This document shows, piece by piece, positions 1-12,657 of a stretch of 64,000 nt of DNA. A program made the position numbers and the translations under genes. Positions within the stretch are counted from its first letter, which is position 1, and every line of letters begins with the position of its first letter. This DNA is from Fistulifera solaris. Lineage: Eukaryota; Bacillariophyta; Bacillariophyceae; Naviculales; Stauroneidaceae. Under the pieces are notes generated by a model, which had not been told where the DNA came from, made no database searches, and worked only from the letters and a program-made list of their open reading frames with translations. The DNA is taken from positions 124,001 through 188,000 of the forward strand of contig AP026143.1 in NCBI GenBank assembly GCA_030295235.1, in the 5' to 3' direction.

Positions 1-37
1 ATATTGTGCTTCCAGTTAAGTTGACGGCCTTACGAAA

Positions 38-1127
38 ATGACAGTATCCGCCCCATCGTCGAACGAGTTACAGAGACGCGTCACGGCAGCCAAAATGGTT
101 ACGACAGATGTCACGCGGCGCATGATTTGTGGAGGTGTTGCCGGTATGATAGCCAAGGTATGTTGATTGAATACAGGATGGTCACGTTACTTCTTTGGAG
201 CTCAAAGTCATCGTTACAGACTGTAACAAATCCCTTGGAACGGATCAAAATGTTGTCACAAACGGGAGAAGGAACCAAAAAGGCCAGCGGGAGACCGTCC
301 ATCTTGGGTTTATATCGTGATATATTGCAGAAAGAAGGCATATTGGGTTTATGGGCTGGAAATGGGGCCAATCTGTAAGTCCTCGACAAGCAAACGGTAG
401 CTGCAACAGCTTCTCTCTCGCTCATTTCGATCATCGAATCATTCCGCTTTTTAGGTTACGTGTCTTTCCTGCCAAATCGGTGGTGTTTTCCTGCAATGAC
501 TATTATCGAGCTTTGTTTTCACGAATCTTACAAACCGATCAACTACCTGCTCCCGTCAGCTTTCTGGCAGGAGGATTAAGTGGGATGACGGCGACGGCTG
601 TGACATATCCCTTGGATTTGGCGCGAGGACGCATTTCGGGGAAACTGGCGGTCGCCAAGGGACAGAAAGTTTATCGCGGTATAGTTCAAACGATTCTTTT
701 GACAGTCCGGGAAGAAGGTGTTGCTGCGCTGTTTAAGGGTATAACACCTACGATTCTGGGTGCATTGCCGTATGAAGGCATCAAATTTGGTACTGTTGGT
801 GCCATGGAGCGTCTCTTTCCGGAGGAAAATTCCTCCGTAAGTACTCCGGTTCGTAAAATGATTTTTGGTGGGATGGGAGGTGTTATGGCTGGATTAATTA
901 CGTATCCGAACGACACAGTGCGGCGCCTTTTGCAGCTGCAAGGTAGCCGTGGCAACAGCTCAACGTATGCTGGCTACTGGGATTGTGTGAGACAAACGTA
1001 TAGGACTCACGGAATCTCTCGTTTCTACCATGGCTTGACGATAAACACAATTCGCATGGCTCCCAACACTGCTCTGCAGTTCTATTTCTATTCCCTACTC
1101 AAGCAGTGGTCGGATGGTCTCGTATAG
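38..1127 (+). CDS. Mitochondrial carrier family (SLC25) protein, possibly CoA-carrier-like
   Basis: Three exons (38..157, 220..374, 455..1127) joined by GT-AG introns of 62 and 80 nt give 315 aa, the usual size for a six-helix inner-membrane solute carrier. All three carrier repeats are visible through their signatures: PLERIK in repeat 1, YPLDLARGR in repeat 2 and YPNDTVRR in repeat 3. The segment GLWAGNGANLLRVFPAKS crosses intron 2 and is typical of the nucleotide/CoA-type carriers (SLC25A16/A42/A24 group). The substrate cannot be fixed from sequence alone. The start is the first ATG, but it lies only 38 bp from the window edge, so an upstream exon cannot be excluded. The first intron contains in-frame stops, which supports its removal. 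Confidence 0.88.
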
Positions 1128-1204
1128 CGTATGGCTTTCGGCCGATGTTTGGATGGCTCTCCAGCATTCTCATTCCGTAATTTATAAGCACACTAAACTG
1201 ATGA

Positions 1205-1250
1205 GCTGCGAGTTTCTACAACGATGTGCTGCGAGTTTCTACAACGATGT
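1205..1250. repeat. 23-bp perfect tandem duplication
   Basis: The unit GCTGCGAGTTTCTACAACGA plus TGT occurs twice back to back (1205..1227 and 1228..1250). It lies between the carrier stop codon and the convergent gene at 1356. It looks like a recent slippage or repair duplication in the shared 3' region. Confidence 0.9.
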
Positions 1251-1355
1251 CATTAAGGTTTGAGCGGCAAACCTTTCTTGGCTCCCGAGATCAATAACAT
1301 GAAAAACAAACCAGTATTCATATCAGTTATATAACAGTAGGACCAATTAAGTGAC

Positions 1356-2042
1356 TCATACAGCTGAGTCTTCCAAAACACTGCTTTCTCCCGTACGAGT
1401 ACCTCCATCTCGGGCGAGAAGACTTCCGGCGCCATTGTCGTCGGAACTACCCAGGGCCAAGTTTTCCATGTTCGTCAAAATTACCGTTGCAATTCCGCGA
1501 TCTTCCGAATCTTCCTCGTCAATGTCATCCAACATTTCTGTCTCTTCCTCATCCTCCACGAGAGGATCCAGTAAAGCTTCTGTGCCAGTTCCGCCGGATG
1601 CTCGGGAAACATTGGAAGAGTACACCAAATCGCTAAACGCGTGACAATCTTCCAAAGTGTCTTCCGACAACCGTTCGTTGACCGACGGCAAGTTACTAAA
1701 CTCTCTACTGTTGTGCATTTTGGCCTTTGACTCTGCGAAATCGAGTTCCACGAGGCCTTGTCGATCGTAGAGAATATCCCGATCAACGAGATCGTCAAGC
1801 GAGCTTATCGAAGAGTTTCCGTCTGTCGATGTTGTTGTTGATATGGTCTTCTTGCTGTGATGTGGACTCCGGGAGCGTCCTCGTTGGTCGGGGATGCGCT
1901 TTTTAAGAATACTGTTCACCTTTTCTGGCGGATGTAAGCTGGGACTCAAGCGGGGAGGCCCACGCGTGGCGTTCATTCTACCCGGGGGCAAATCGTCAAT
2001 GTCTTGGGCTCCTGTTGAATGATCATTATTGTCAGTTGACAT
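1356..2042 (-). CDS. Hypothetical Ser/Asp-rich protein
   Basis: An intact frame of 228 aa, starting at the ATG at 2042 (MSTDNNDHST). I recognise no domain. The N-terminal third is Pro/Arg-rich with an SILKKRIP motif and an RSRSPHHSKK patch, resembling a nuclear or phosphorylated disordered segment. The rest is Ser-rich with an acidic tract (EDEEETEMLDDIDEEDSED). No signal peptide or membrane segment is visible. It is probably a largely disordered, phosphorylated protein. It lies downstream of the BEACH gene on the same strand, 551 bp away, so it should have its own promoter. Confidence 0.6.
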   Translation of the reverse strand: MSTDNNDHSTGAQDIDDLPPGRMNATRGPPRLSPSLHPPEKVNSILKKRIPDQRGRSRSPHHSKKTISTTTSTDGNSSISSLDDLVDRDILYDRQGLVELDFAESKAKMHNSREFSNLPSVNERLSEDTLEDCHAFSDLVYSSNVSRASGGTGTEALLDPLVEDEEETEMLDDIDEEDSEDRGIATVILTNMENLALGSSDDNGAGSLLARDGGTRTGESSVLEDSAV

Positions 2043-2592
2043 TCTTTCCGGCCTCACTTTGATACCTTAGTCGAAAGGAGAAGCTCGTAATGCAGTGATG
2101 ATTTGATGACTTTGAAGTGAAAGATAATCACCCCAACGCACTGTTATGATGTTTTCAAGATCAACAAAACAAACAAGCAACAAACGGCTGCTGCTGCCTG
2201 CTTGCCTGCTGCAAGCTGCAACTGCTGCTGCGGCGACGGCGATACGGCTCTACTCTCAGTTCGATACTATATTGTAGAGTACTCTACCGTGTACACTAGA
2301 TCGTAGAAAATGTCAGGCTTTGCGGCCCTAAAAACAGTAGGCTTTTTTGTCCTATCGAAACTGATCTACTATATAGTCAGTCTTTGTGCGACTTTTACAG
2401 TTGAAACTAGAGACTAGACTCTAGGGCAGGGATAGACTACGACGACCCTCCTCCTCTCTAAAAAAAACAATATTTCCTAAGCCAAGATCTCGTCTTATAC
2501 TCCGGTCATTGATTCGCTTCACGTTAAATTGAAAATATTACAGTTGGTAAACTAGCCTGCAATTATACTGGGGTATTTTACAAATCAAAAAC
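2043..2592. other. Intergenic: promoter side of the Ser-rich gene, 3' side of the BEACH gene
   Basis: About 550 bp with no credible coding frame. It contains a CTG/CTGC-rich patch (about 2187..2235), a 14-bp perfect palindrome GTAGAGTACTCTAC at 2274..2287, and an AT-rich stretch after 2300. No defined promoter element can be named. Confidence 0.4.
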
Positions 2593-5500
2593 TCAAAATT
2601 GTTCAGAACCGTTGCTCTTGCCAAAATGATCGTTGTCCACAATCGTTATCATCCCATCGTCGCTCCCAATAAAAAAGAAATTGTTCGGCGGGATTCAGAT
2701 CTTCCGGGGTAAATCCAATGCACCGTATGGGGCCATGTTTCGCCAAATCAAGCACAGCGCACACACGCAATTCCGGAACCGTCCACACTTTGACCTGACA
2801 CGCCTCTCCCCCAGTGATTAAAAACTGGTCGTTACTGCATAATCTCATATCATGAAACTTTTCTCCGGTTCTCCGACTTGCTAATCTGACAGCGTTGAGA
2901 GTAAATGTGTGAAGGCTGTGGTCCTCGCAGTGTACAACAAGCAGCCCAGAGTTTCCTAATGCGATACTCCCTACTGCTATCGTACCGTTAGCTGATTTTG
3001 TCAGCACTGGCGGCGTGAACGATCGAATAAATTCTCCGCGATGAACGGAATGAATACAGATACGTCCTGTCTGACTTCCAGACACGACAGCGTCGAGGTC
3101 CGAGTTCAACGCCAGTGAAGTAATCGGGCTATCATGTCCCCATAAAACGTGACAACATCGCAGCAGATGTTCCCCGTCAGACGGAGGGCCGAGTGCTGTT
3201 TGAACATACGTGTCGCAGAGTGCGTTGGCCAAGTCGGAATCATCCAAGACCCAGATGCGGACAGTAGCGTCTTCTCCTCCACTTGCAACTATCCCACCGC
3301 CGTCTCCTGTCGCAACTACTCGTATAGGCCCATTGTGGCCTCCGGTTTCGCTAGCAACCACTCGGAAACCGTCAGCGGAATGGATCTTTATGGTTTCGTC
3401 CCAGTAAATGGAACTAGCCATAAAAAAGCGGCCTTCGAGAGACGCGACATTGTTGGTTCCGTGAGACATCAATATATTGGATGGGATCACAGAGTTTTTT
3501 CTCAAGTCTTCCTTTGATACACCTGTCATGGCCAAAGCGAATGATGATGGACCAATTGCGTACCGACTCTCCATAGCTGCTGAAGATATTTCCGATCCTT
3601 TCTTTAGAGACAGTCTAGATGTACTTAGTTCGCGTGCCGGTAACGGTCGAAGTCGATCCATGCGAAGACGATTGTCTTTGCTTTTTGGGTTCCACCGATA
3701 CGAGCCAATGCTCATGTCTGCGTAGATGCCATATACAGCATCCGCAAGCACTAGCAGCTTCACCACAGCCCCTTTCGCGTACTCACTGCGCATATTAGCA
3801 AATTGTTTCGATGGTGTGTAACACTTCAATCTACCGGCGATTGTTGTATCTGAAATAAGAGGTTTCCAGCATTCCTCTGACGGGCCTCTGGTAGGGTGGG
3901 GATCAAGTGCGATAAGCTGGCATGGTGTTTGCCCAAAATTCTGGATATGGCTTTCTGCGGCCTCACGATCAACCTGACTAGCGATTTTATCCAGGTCGAC
4001 ACTTCCCTCGTACGAGAGATGATGAAAGATGTTGTGGGCTGCTTCTGCTTCTGGCCCTCGTTGCTTAAAACCAAACACAAGGTCAATCCAATGTGAGAGG
4101 TTCTGCGAAACATACTCAGATTCTAGAGCTAGACGGTTGATTCGCACGAACTCGTAGGCAGAGCCCTTCGCCCAAGGAGGAAGCCCAACATCATTTACAA
4201 GATGCCCTGATTGAGTGCGCCCCAAGGGGAAACCATTCGTGTTCAGGAACATTTCAGGGAGATAATAGAACTCAGGCACCAGTTCCTTCATGTCTGACGA
4301 TGAAGTCATGCAGCTTTTCCAGCTAGAGGCCACATCCAAAAATAGACGGTCGGCGCAGTCAAAGCGTCCCGACTGTAGTTGGATGTGCATTGTCGTGAAA
4401 GGTTCTTGACGCATCAGAAAATGCAGTACGATGCCGGGTGAAGAATAATGTGAGCCATAAAGAAATTTTTCTGCCTCGGTGAATCCGAACGCTTCTAGCT
4501 CACTATATCTTTCGAGAAGCTGGACCAGCCTCTCTTGGTTGAGTGCTCCGATAGGCTTTGTTAGATCTCGATAAACGCGAGAATCGTCAAGATTTATACT
4601 TTCACTTGTATAATCGGCAAGGACCCATGGAAACACGGGGTAATTTGCCAAATCATTGAAGCTCCGCCCCGCCATTCGGTTAATGGCAATAAGGTATTCG
4701 AAAGTAGATATTTTTCGCTTCTTCCATAAATCCGTCATTTTGGACTTACGGAAAACTGTTCTTGGATTTAAAGTCTTCGGCGACCACAGCATTGGCAGCT
4801 ACAAGTCACTTGTGAGATTGACGATAGGGACAGGTGGGCTCATATTAAGCAGACGTACCTTGCAGTAGCTTCTAAGCTTGGTGTGAAACCTGTCCCTTTC
4901 GCGTGGACCTGACGGAAAATTGAGAAGGAGATCCGTCATGTCGGCAAAGAAGAGCTCTACTGCTTGATGCTTTAGTAAGTATCGCCGACCGTGAATCTCA
5001 GTTAGTTGTGCGAGCTTCCATCTTTTCCCTCTACTACTGTCTGCATCCAAACGCTCGATGAATTCTTTTGTCATAATATTAATTTCCGCGGACGAGGGAA
5101 GAAAGTAAAGACTGTCAGTGGTCATGAGAAGCGTCCCTTCGATGTACGACTGTAGAGATATAATCATGACAGGGTCAAACCTGCCCACGACACTTTCATT
5201 GTGCGACCAAATGTAATTTTTTGCCCAGCCATCGATATCGCCGTCCTCGTCGCCGTCTAACTCTTCTGAAGAAATTTTATCCCAACTAGCGTCTATCTCT
5301 GCATCCTGCATCATCTTTGATTCAGTTACCTTTATTTCTTCAACATCGTCAAGTGCTTCTGACGTCTCTGACATAGACTCGAGAACAGTGGACTCTCCGT
5401 CAGAAGCCAAAAGGCAATCATCGTCAAGTGGTTCCTCGTCTACGTGTCCATCGCTGACATTGAAGGCATCCGCGTTTCTGCGCATGACTTCCGTTAAACT

Positions 5501-8500
5501 ACGCTCGCTGGTTTTGTCATCTCCGAATATGGCTTTGACCTCGTCTTCTGTTGTGTCGTATCTGGCGTCAAGATGACTGTCGAAGTCTGAATTCTCCATT
5601 AGAATTTGTTTTCTGCCCATTCTATCTGTCCATTTAGGAATCATCCAATGTTTGGGCTCTCGCCATGGGTCCATAACAAGGCGCTCTATCGTTTTCCATC
5701 TCTGCTCAGCTGCACTTCTCCTGCTTGCAGCATCTCTGGAAACATCTAAAAAATCTGACTTGTACTTTTCAGAAAGGCGTTTGAGAATTATGTCGCCGTC
5801 ATATTCGATGTCACGAACCGCGTCCGTCTCTGTCCACTTTCGCTGTGATTCAAGGTAACTTGTGAAGCAATCATCCAATGCCTTTTCGAAATCGACCAAG
5901 ATATCGTGAGATTCCTTCGAGAACTGTTCTATCGCAAGTAAACCTTGCATCGTTGTGCCGTTTCCACTCGCTCCGTCATGTGCTGCGATCGACACTTGTT
6001 CCGGAATAGCTAAATCAAATCGGTTCTCCACGTCTTGAAATCCTTTCACCCACTTGCTTTTCAAAAAAGTCCGAATAGACTGGTCTTTGGTTGAATTGTC
6101 GTTGCTACCGCTCTCTAGCAAACTACTTAGTAGCGCTTCATAGGCCTCATTCGAGAGAGCCGCCTTGAAAAGATCATTTCTTCTTTGAAAAATCTCAGAA
6201 ACAATTTCGTAAAGCTTTTTCGTGGATCTCAGCAATCGTCGGTGATGCTTCTTTTGTGACTCTCTATTCTCAAAATATTTCCCTGTGAACGAAAACTCAA
6301 TTTCGGACAGCAGTGCAACAGATCGTGCAAGAGCACGGTGGCTGTGCAGCAGTGCTGCAAGCAGGAGTCTGTCAATGTGAGCAACGCCTTGCTGGAACGT
6401 CGAAGTCGGTTGACCGTGTCCAGCGACTGCACCATCTCCGACAAGCTCCAAGGCCCAGTCAATGAGCGTATGCAAGCGGCTCACGCACTGGAGAAATTTG
6501 ACGCTGCATGGCTCAAGTAAAGCTAGAAGAACAAAAGACAATCGCATCGCAGAGGAAACAAGTGGCCCTTGAGAAGAACCCAGTCTAGACTCCGAGTTCT
6601 TGACCAGCGCAAGGTAGTTCATTTTAGGGATCGGGGACACGTTTTCAAGAGAATCCGGGAAGAGAAAAGCATCCAGTAGCACCAAGATTTGTGCTGATAA
6701 TGAGACGCTTAGGCGTATCTTGGCCGCTTTACATTCTTCGGCACTAGATGTTGGCTCGCTCTCGCTGTAGCGTGAAAAATTTTCGGCGGAAATACCGTGC
6801 AGTCGACCATCTGGCAATCGAAAACCGTGAAGGCCGCCGGTTACAGAATCTACTGCGGCAGCACGCTGTATTCGGTAATCAAACATTTCGACTGTTCCAA
6901 GACTTCGAATAATGAGACATCAAACATTCGACGCGGGTTCGCTTGCTGACATCTTTCTTACCTGCTTTTTATAGTCATGGCGACAATGACTTCAGCCAGA
7001 TGACGCAAGGAACGCCACGTGCGTACGGCTGTGACCATGTCTAAACCCTGCTTAGTCCCTTGATTTGTAATTGCGTCAGTAACTATCTTCGCGCTTTGTT
7101 TGAGAGGAAGACTATCATGGTCGAGATCTATATCCTTCCACGCTTCCGCTGAAAAGAGCCAATTTCAAGAATTACTCCATAGTCAAAAAGATTGGAGCAA
7201 AATCTGCTAAGAATCATCAGCAAAACCTCAGTGCCATTGACGCACGTTCTTTCTAGTGAGGCAGTCTTCTCCACCGTGTCCACTACCTGTGAAGAGTTTT
7301 GAGTTGAAATAAGGTAACAACACCTTACGATCTGTATAGTGACTGACCTTTTCAGTGCCTGCTCGCAGTAGATGGCCAAGAAGAGCACTGTAAATATCTA
7401 GTACTACGTCAAGGCGCGCTACAAAACGATTGGCCGAATCGCTTGTATCTTCGTCTTGCATTCTTCTCAATGACGTCCTCCTTACGGATTCCATGGTGTC
7501 GGAGATCAACTGAAACATGGGTGGCTCCCAGTCAGGAAGTGAAGCAAGCAACGCAACATTTTTCCGACTAGCGTTGGCAAGAGAGAATAAGACGTGGATC
7601 CACTCGTCTTTCTGGTCTTCCGTTAAGAATCTCAACAGTCTTAGAATAAGCCCAGTTGCAAGCGGATTAACAAATGATTTGCTAATCAGCTCGCCTTTTT
7701 CAGTAAAGATATTCCGGACCCAATCCAGGCATAGAAAATACCCAGGTTGCGGCCCATGGATGGGCGCAATCAAGCAGTCTTTATCAAAGCTGGGCTCAGT
7801 TGTCGAAGCTGATTGCAGATTGTCATCATCTGTTGACATATGAAGCAATGCTATGCTGGTGAAATGCGACAACTGGTATCTTCGACTCTTTAATACATGC
7901 CAAACAAACTTGTAGACAACTCGTGGAGAAGCCGGTGTCGACATGCGACCTGTGGCTCCCATCGCAGTAAGACTTTGTGCGAGGCGCTCCCTAATCCTAT
8001 TCGATGCCCGAATAGCATTGACGGTGACTTCGTTTCCATTTGTTGCATCGTCTCGTCCTTGAACCATATTTGTGCCCAACGACAATACATCATCCGGCCC
8101 TTTCGAAGTCAATTTGAGATAAGCGTCTAACGTGCGAATGCCCAAGGCTCTGATTTCGTCGTCATCGACATTGATTAGCGAGCAGACGATCCAGGCAGCG
8201 CCATTGTGGACACTGCCGCAACACTGCGCGAAAGATTCAAACAAACCGGAAACAATCGGTCTTTGTTTGAACAGAAATAGCAAAGCGATACACGCGCCAA
8301 CAGCGTTTTCTTTTGTAGACCAGGAAAGGGAACCTTTTCCGTCTTCGCGCTGTGCAACAATGCTTGCGATGAAGTTTAAAAGGGGAGAAAGGTCCTTGAC
8401 TGTGACACTTACGGATAGAATGGAGTAGATTATTCCAAGGATAGTTTTGCTTACGATATGGTCGGGTCTCTCAATGGCGTTCTCGTGAGGCTCAGTAGCA

Positions 8501-11141
8501 GAACTGATACTTGCACTTAGACCTATAACCAAGTCTTTGATTTTGACACAATCGCGCACTGTTTCTGGGGACGACCTCGTTATCTGTGAAAGGACAGGTA
8601 GTATAATTTTGTGCAACCCACTGGCATCCATTAGCGAGGATCCATCAAGCCACAATGACACGTTGAAAATAAGTCGCGAGAGAATCTTAGCTTCAAGAGC
8701 GAAGTTGTTGGTACAGCAGGATTGCAAGCGCACAAGCGATTGCACAAGGTGGGTGGACACCTTGACGTCGGAGCACACCGATCCATATAGTGAGTTTGTT
8801 GAGTCGTTGAATACTTTCGTTGTAACCACTTTTTTACTTGTAGTGAGGAGATCTGCGATTATATCGATTCCTCCACACCGCAGTAGCTCCCCAGCATTGT
8901 CACTGTCGTCGTTGATAAATGCGTACATCATTTCAAAAAGAGATGGTAAAATACATGCGAGCGTACCTCCGTCCACTCCCAGTTCACTATTTAGAGAGAC
9001 AAAGGATTTCATAATTGGCAACACTGTTTGAACACCGCCAAGACTTTTTATGACGCCTGGAAGACCACTGAGCGACCAACTCCGAGTACTTTTAATGTCT
9101 GCGTGTGCTCCCATTCGAAGTTCTATTACTTGTTTTCCCACTACTCGCTTTGGATCCCAAGATGCGAAAATTTTGGACGCAAAAGCTGATTTCTGTAGGG
9201 CTATAGGTACTTCGAAGTCATCTTTATCATCAGCGTAATCAATTTCGATGTCGATCACTGAAAGGGCGTTATCTCTGCACATCCGTCGCTTCCTTGATTT
9301 CGGGACAAAGTCTTCGAGGTTGTTATCGTCCAGAACACGAGATTCACGCACCAAAGAACTAGCTTTTGCGTCCCATGATTCGTGAGTGCCGGATAGTTTG
9401 CGTAGCGCTCCCGCCTTCCCTCCTGTTGCATCGAATAAAGCCCGAAAAGACGCGTCGGAAACACTGTCATTGAAAAGGTAAAGAGCGCCTGTCTCACCGT
9501 CAAAATCTTTTCCTAGACACAGTTTCATGTTCAGCCTCGATTGCGTCGTTGAAATTTTCCGTAAGTTTAGAATAGAGGATGAATGATCGTCAAAGTCTGC
9601 CCGCGACACTTTCGGAAAAGGTAGATCATTTGTTGTCATTGTCTTTCCGTCAATCAAAATGGATATTTGGTAGCGCGCACCTAAGGAAAATACTCCTTTT
9701 AGCCTCGACTGGGAATGTCGAATCGCCAAATGGTACCACACACGAGGCAGCATGACGTAACCGTTCACTTTCAGTTGATGAGCGGGTTCATCAGTATTGG
9801 AATCAAAGATTGAAACAATGATCGTGCATGCTTGCGAGATAGGATTATCAACCTTTTCGAGAGATACCGCAATGCCACCACCGTCGTCGCTTCTGGCACT
9901 AAACAAAATTGGGTTACCGTCAAACCGTTCTGCCCGGAACCAAAGCGCCATTCCAAAATCGTTGCGGAATGGCCAATGCGGAAGACCGTGTATAGTTTTT
10001 TGAAGGCCTTCGGATTGCTCGAAGCAGAAAAAATGTCGCGGTGAACTTTTCAACACGTGCGATCGCGAAGATCCTAAAGCAGCAGTGCGCAACGCCTGAA
10101 CGAGAGCAAGTCTAGCGTGGCCCCCCAGTGACTGTTTCTGAGTCAAATTCATCCATTCTCGCAGCTGCCGTGCGGTACCTCCACCGATAGCAAAAGGCCA
10201 AGAAGCCGTGCCAGGGGCCTTGAAAGCTTTCCAGGGGAAGCTGCTTCGACCAAACGAAGCAAATCCGATATGGCCGGTCGGTTTTCTCCTGGCCATGAAC
10301 ACTGCAAACGCGCAACATTGTACCTCGTATGGGGGCGAACTGTCGAGTGGTCAGCGAGAGGGGGCGGATTGAGAACAACAGGGCCTTTATGACCTTCCCC
10401 TTGATCATATTCATCATCGGTTTCATGCGATAAAACTCTCGTCAAAATTCTGAGAAACGCTTTCGAGAAATGCTCTGGCAGTTGTTGTAACAAGAATGAA
10501 TTGTTTGCTCTCGCTGTCAACAGCGCTCTGATACGATTTGGCTGCATTGCTATCGTCACGTCTGGCAAATCTACCTTTACAGGAGTGCAAAGACGCTCCT
10601 GGTCCAGGGTTGCTTTGACGACATCCAGCGGCAAAACAGGAACCAGTACCTCAGCAAAAATTTCACCGAGTACGCGAGCTTCCGTCGTGTATTCGTCAGC
10701 AGGATCAGCTGGAATATTCGTGAACGGTATATACTCCTCTAAAAGACAACGTAATGAGCTTGTTGAGACTGATTCTGGTTGACTGGAGTCCACAATATGA
10801 TTGTCTTCCACAGAATGTGCTGTGAAAGAAGCAGCCCGTACGGGTTGAAAACACCCTCGGTAGCTTCCGCTCAGCGACAATTTCGCCAAGTTCTCGGAAG
10901 ATCCGTTAACAACTTCTGTATTGGCGATCGATGATTGCTGTTTCAGGGAAGCGTCGATAAGTTCGGACGGAAAAGACACCGGCTGAACTCCGTCTTCAAA
11001 TACCTCGACAAAAGAATCTTCCATGCACCGATCAGATGATGACCTTCCATCGCGATGTGTTAATTCATCTTCCTCTTCATGTTGAACAACTGACTCTGAT
11101 TTTGATGGAAGGCTTTGACGTTGCTGTTTGCTACTATCCAT
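2593..11141 (-). CDS. Giant BEACH domain protein (ConA-like, PH-BEACH, BEACH, WD40)
   Basis: Six exons are inferred: 11141..10394, 10301..7348, 7286..7176, 7134..6962, 6902..4859 and 4798..2593, giving about 2,744 aa. Introns 4799..4858, 6903..6961 and 7287..7347 have clear GT-AG ends and keep frame. Introns 7135..7175 (only 41 nt) and 10302..10393 are less certain. Domain order matches neurobeachin/LYST-type scaffolds of membrane traffic and autophagy: acidic N-terminus, concanavalin-like domain (about 345-520, with MALWFRAERFDG and WYHLAIRHS), helical repeats, PH-BEACH domain (about 1890-2010), BEACH (about 2030-2310, with YPVFPWVLADYT and HFLMRQEPFTTMHIQLQSG), then WD40 repeats. The last WD40 blade shifts frame after an A6 run at 2671..2676. 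With one base fewer it would read FLFIGSDDGMITIVDN and stop at 2593; as written it stops at 2603. The start is the first ATG (MDSSKQQRQS). Confidence 0.87.
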
Positions 11142-11595
11142 AATGTCACAGCGACTGCCAAACTTTCCCACGCTAGTCCAGGATGTACTCTTCAATGTTT
11201 ATTGGGTTTTGTATTTAACTACTTGTTCAAGTTATGCGAGAAATAATGATAATCATGACTTTCATCATGGTCTAAATCCTTATTTCGCTTCATCTCGTCG
11301 CTGTCGCAAAGATTTCGAACAGCAAAAGAGAGACGAGGCAAGTACAAAAGCTTGGTCCGACTGGTACCGGTAGATCTCTAACTCGATCCACTAAACTTCA
11401 TCCTTAATGACCAGATGGGATTTCTGGTTTTGATCACACTATGACGCACAGTGTATTATTTATCAAACTTCAGCATAATTGATGGAATCGCACCAGTTCT
11501 CCAATGTATCTGAGAGGTACAATTCAATCACGGACACACGTTTCATACAATGATCACCTCACAGAACCGAAACACGACCGTCTAAGAGAAAAGGG
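11142..11595. promoter_or_regulatory. Divergent intergenic region, BEACH gene / coiled-coil gene
   Basis: A 454-bp spacer between two divergently transcribed genes, so it must contain both promoters. It is AT-rich with no coding frame I can support. No specific element is recognisable. Confidence 0.4.
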
Positions 11596-12534
11596 ATGCA
11601 TTTCGCCTCCTCTTTCGACGACATGCTGACATTCTTATTGCCTTCGATCTTATTCGCTGTTTGCAAGTATAGGAACTGTCAAGATCGATTCTGCATTCGC
11701 TGTCAACATAAAATGAGCCAAAGTCGGAACGAGGAACTGCCTATCGCGTTTGCGAATGCTGTCAATAACGATGAAGCTACTCATTATGATTCTCGGGGTG
11801 AAATTTCTGCCGTGTCGACGCCCGCTGAACTGGTTGCATTAGAAGTACCTGTGATGGCTGTTGAGAGCGGAGAGGATGGTGATTACCGTCACGTCGTCGA
11901 TGAAGGAACAATTGTCGCTGAAAATGTTGTGGCGACCGATGAAGTAGCAATGGAAAGTCTGCTGAAGAAGAACGAGGAGCTCCAGAAAGAAGAAATAGAG
12001 CTGCTTTCACAGCTACGGACGCATTTGGAATCACCAGAAATCTTCCAAAGTACCCGTGGAGAGCTTTTGGCTAGCTTAATAGACAAAACGAAACAACTGC
12101 AACAATTCCAGGAGCAACAGAGGAAAATTCTTATGGATGCGTGTGATCAAAGATATAGATACAGTGAAATTCTTCGAATGCAAGGAGAGCTGCGTGTAAG
12201 GCAAAACGAAGTCAAATATCATCTTCAGACAATCCTTTGGCTGCAAGGGAAAGCATCAAAACGACCGAGTAAACGATCCTTGAGAATATCGCGCGTGGAT
12301 GGTCCAGGAAGGCATCAAGACCCAACCACTGCTCAGAGAATAGCTGCCTACTGCAAAATCTTGTTTTGGTGGGGAGTTATTTTGATGGTCTTGTTTGCCG
12401 CTGTTAACATTATTATTGCTGTGGTTTACGAAGTGACCAGCAACAACGACAACGGAGAAGCTAGCTTAGAAGGACTTGATGGTGATGATCGAGGTGGCGG
12501 GCGAGGTCTTCTCAAGCTGACCAAGAAAACTTAG
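11596..12534 (+). CDS. Coiled-coil protein with one C-terminal membrane segment
   Basis: Not recognised. The intact frame gives 312 aa from the ATG at 11596, or 273 aa from the ATG at 11713 (MSQSRNEELP). The second start looks more natural because the extra N-terminus is Cys-rich and unlike the rest. The middle is a long Glu/Gln/Leu heptad-type coiled coil (about 115-215 of the long form). Near the C-terminus is a single hydrophobic helix (ILFWWGVILMVLFAAVNIII), followed by about 40 mostly polar residues. The layout suggests a C-terminally anchored tether or SNARE-like scaffold with the coiled coil in the cytosol; that is inference from layout only. Confidence 0.7.
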   Translation: MHFASSFDDMLTFLLPSILFAVCKYRNCQDRFCIRCQHKMSQSRNEELPIAFANAVNNDEATHYDSRGEISAVSTPAELVALEVPVMAVESGEDGDYRHVVDEGTIVAENVVATDEVAMESLLKKNEELQKEEIELLSQLRTHLESPEIFQSTRGELLASLIDKTKQLQQFQEQQRKILMDACDQRYRYSEILRMQGELRVRQNEVKYHLQTILWLQGKASKRPSKRSLRISRVDGPGRHQDPTTAQRIAAYCKILFWWGVILMVLFAAVNIIIAVVYEVTSNNDNGEASLEGLDGDDRGGGRGLLKLTKKT

Positions 12535-12657
12535 CAAATGACTTTTCATGGAAAAGGCACCACGAGTACTACAATATTAATTTAAAATTTTTTGCTGCTG
12601 TTCTTTTCACGTTTTCTTTCAATTGAACTACTCCGTTCATTTAAAAGGCATCGCTCA

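Noticed and set aside
10280-10323. A 22-nt intron near the start of the BEACH gene
   Set aside because: Too short; the 92-nt intron 10302..10393 fits both size and phase better, though it is still uncertain.
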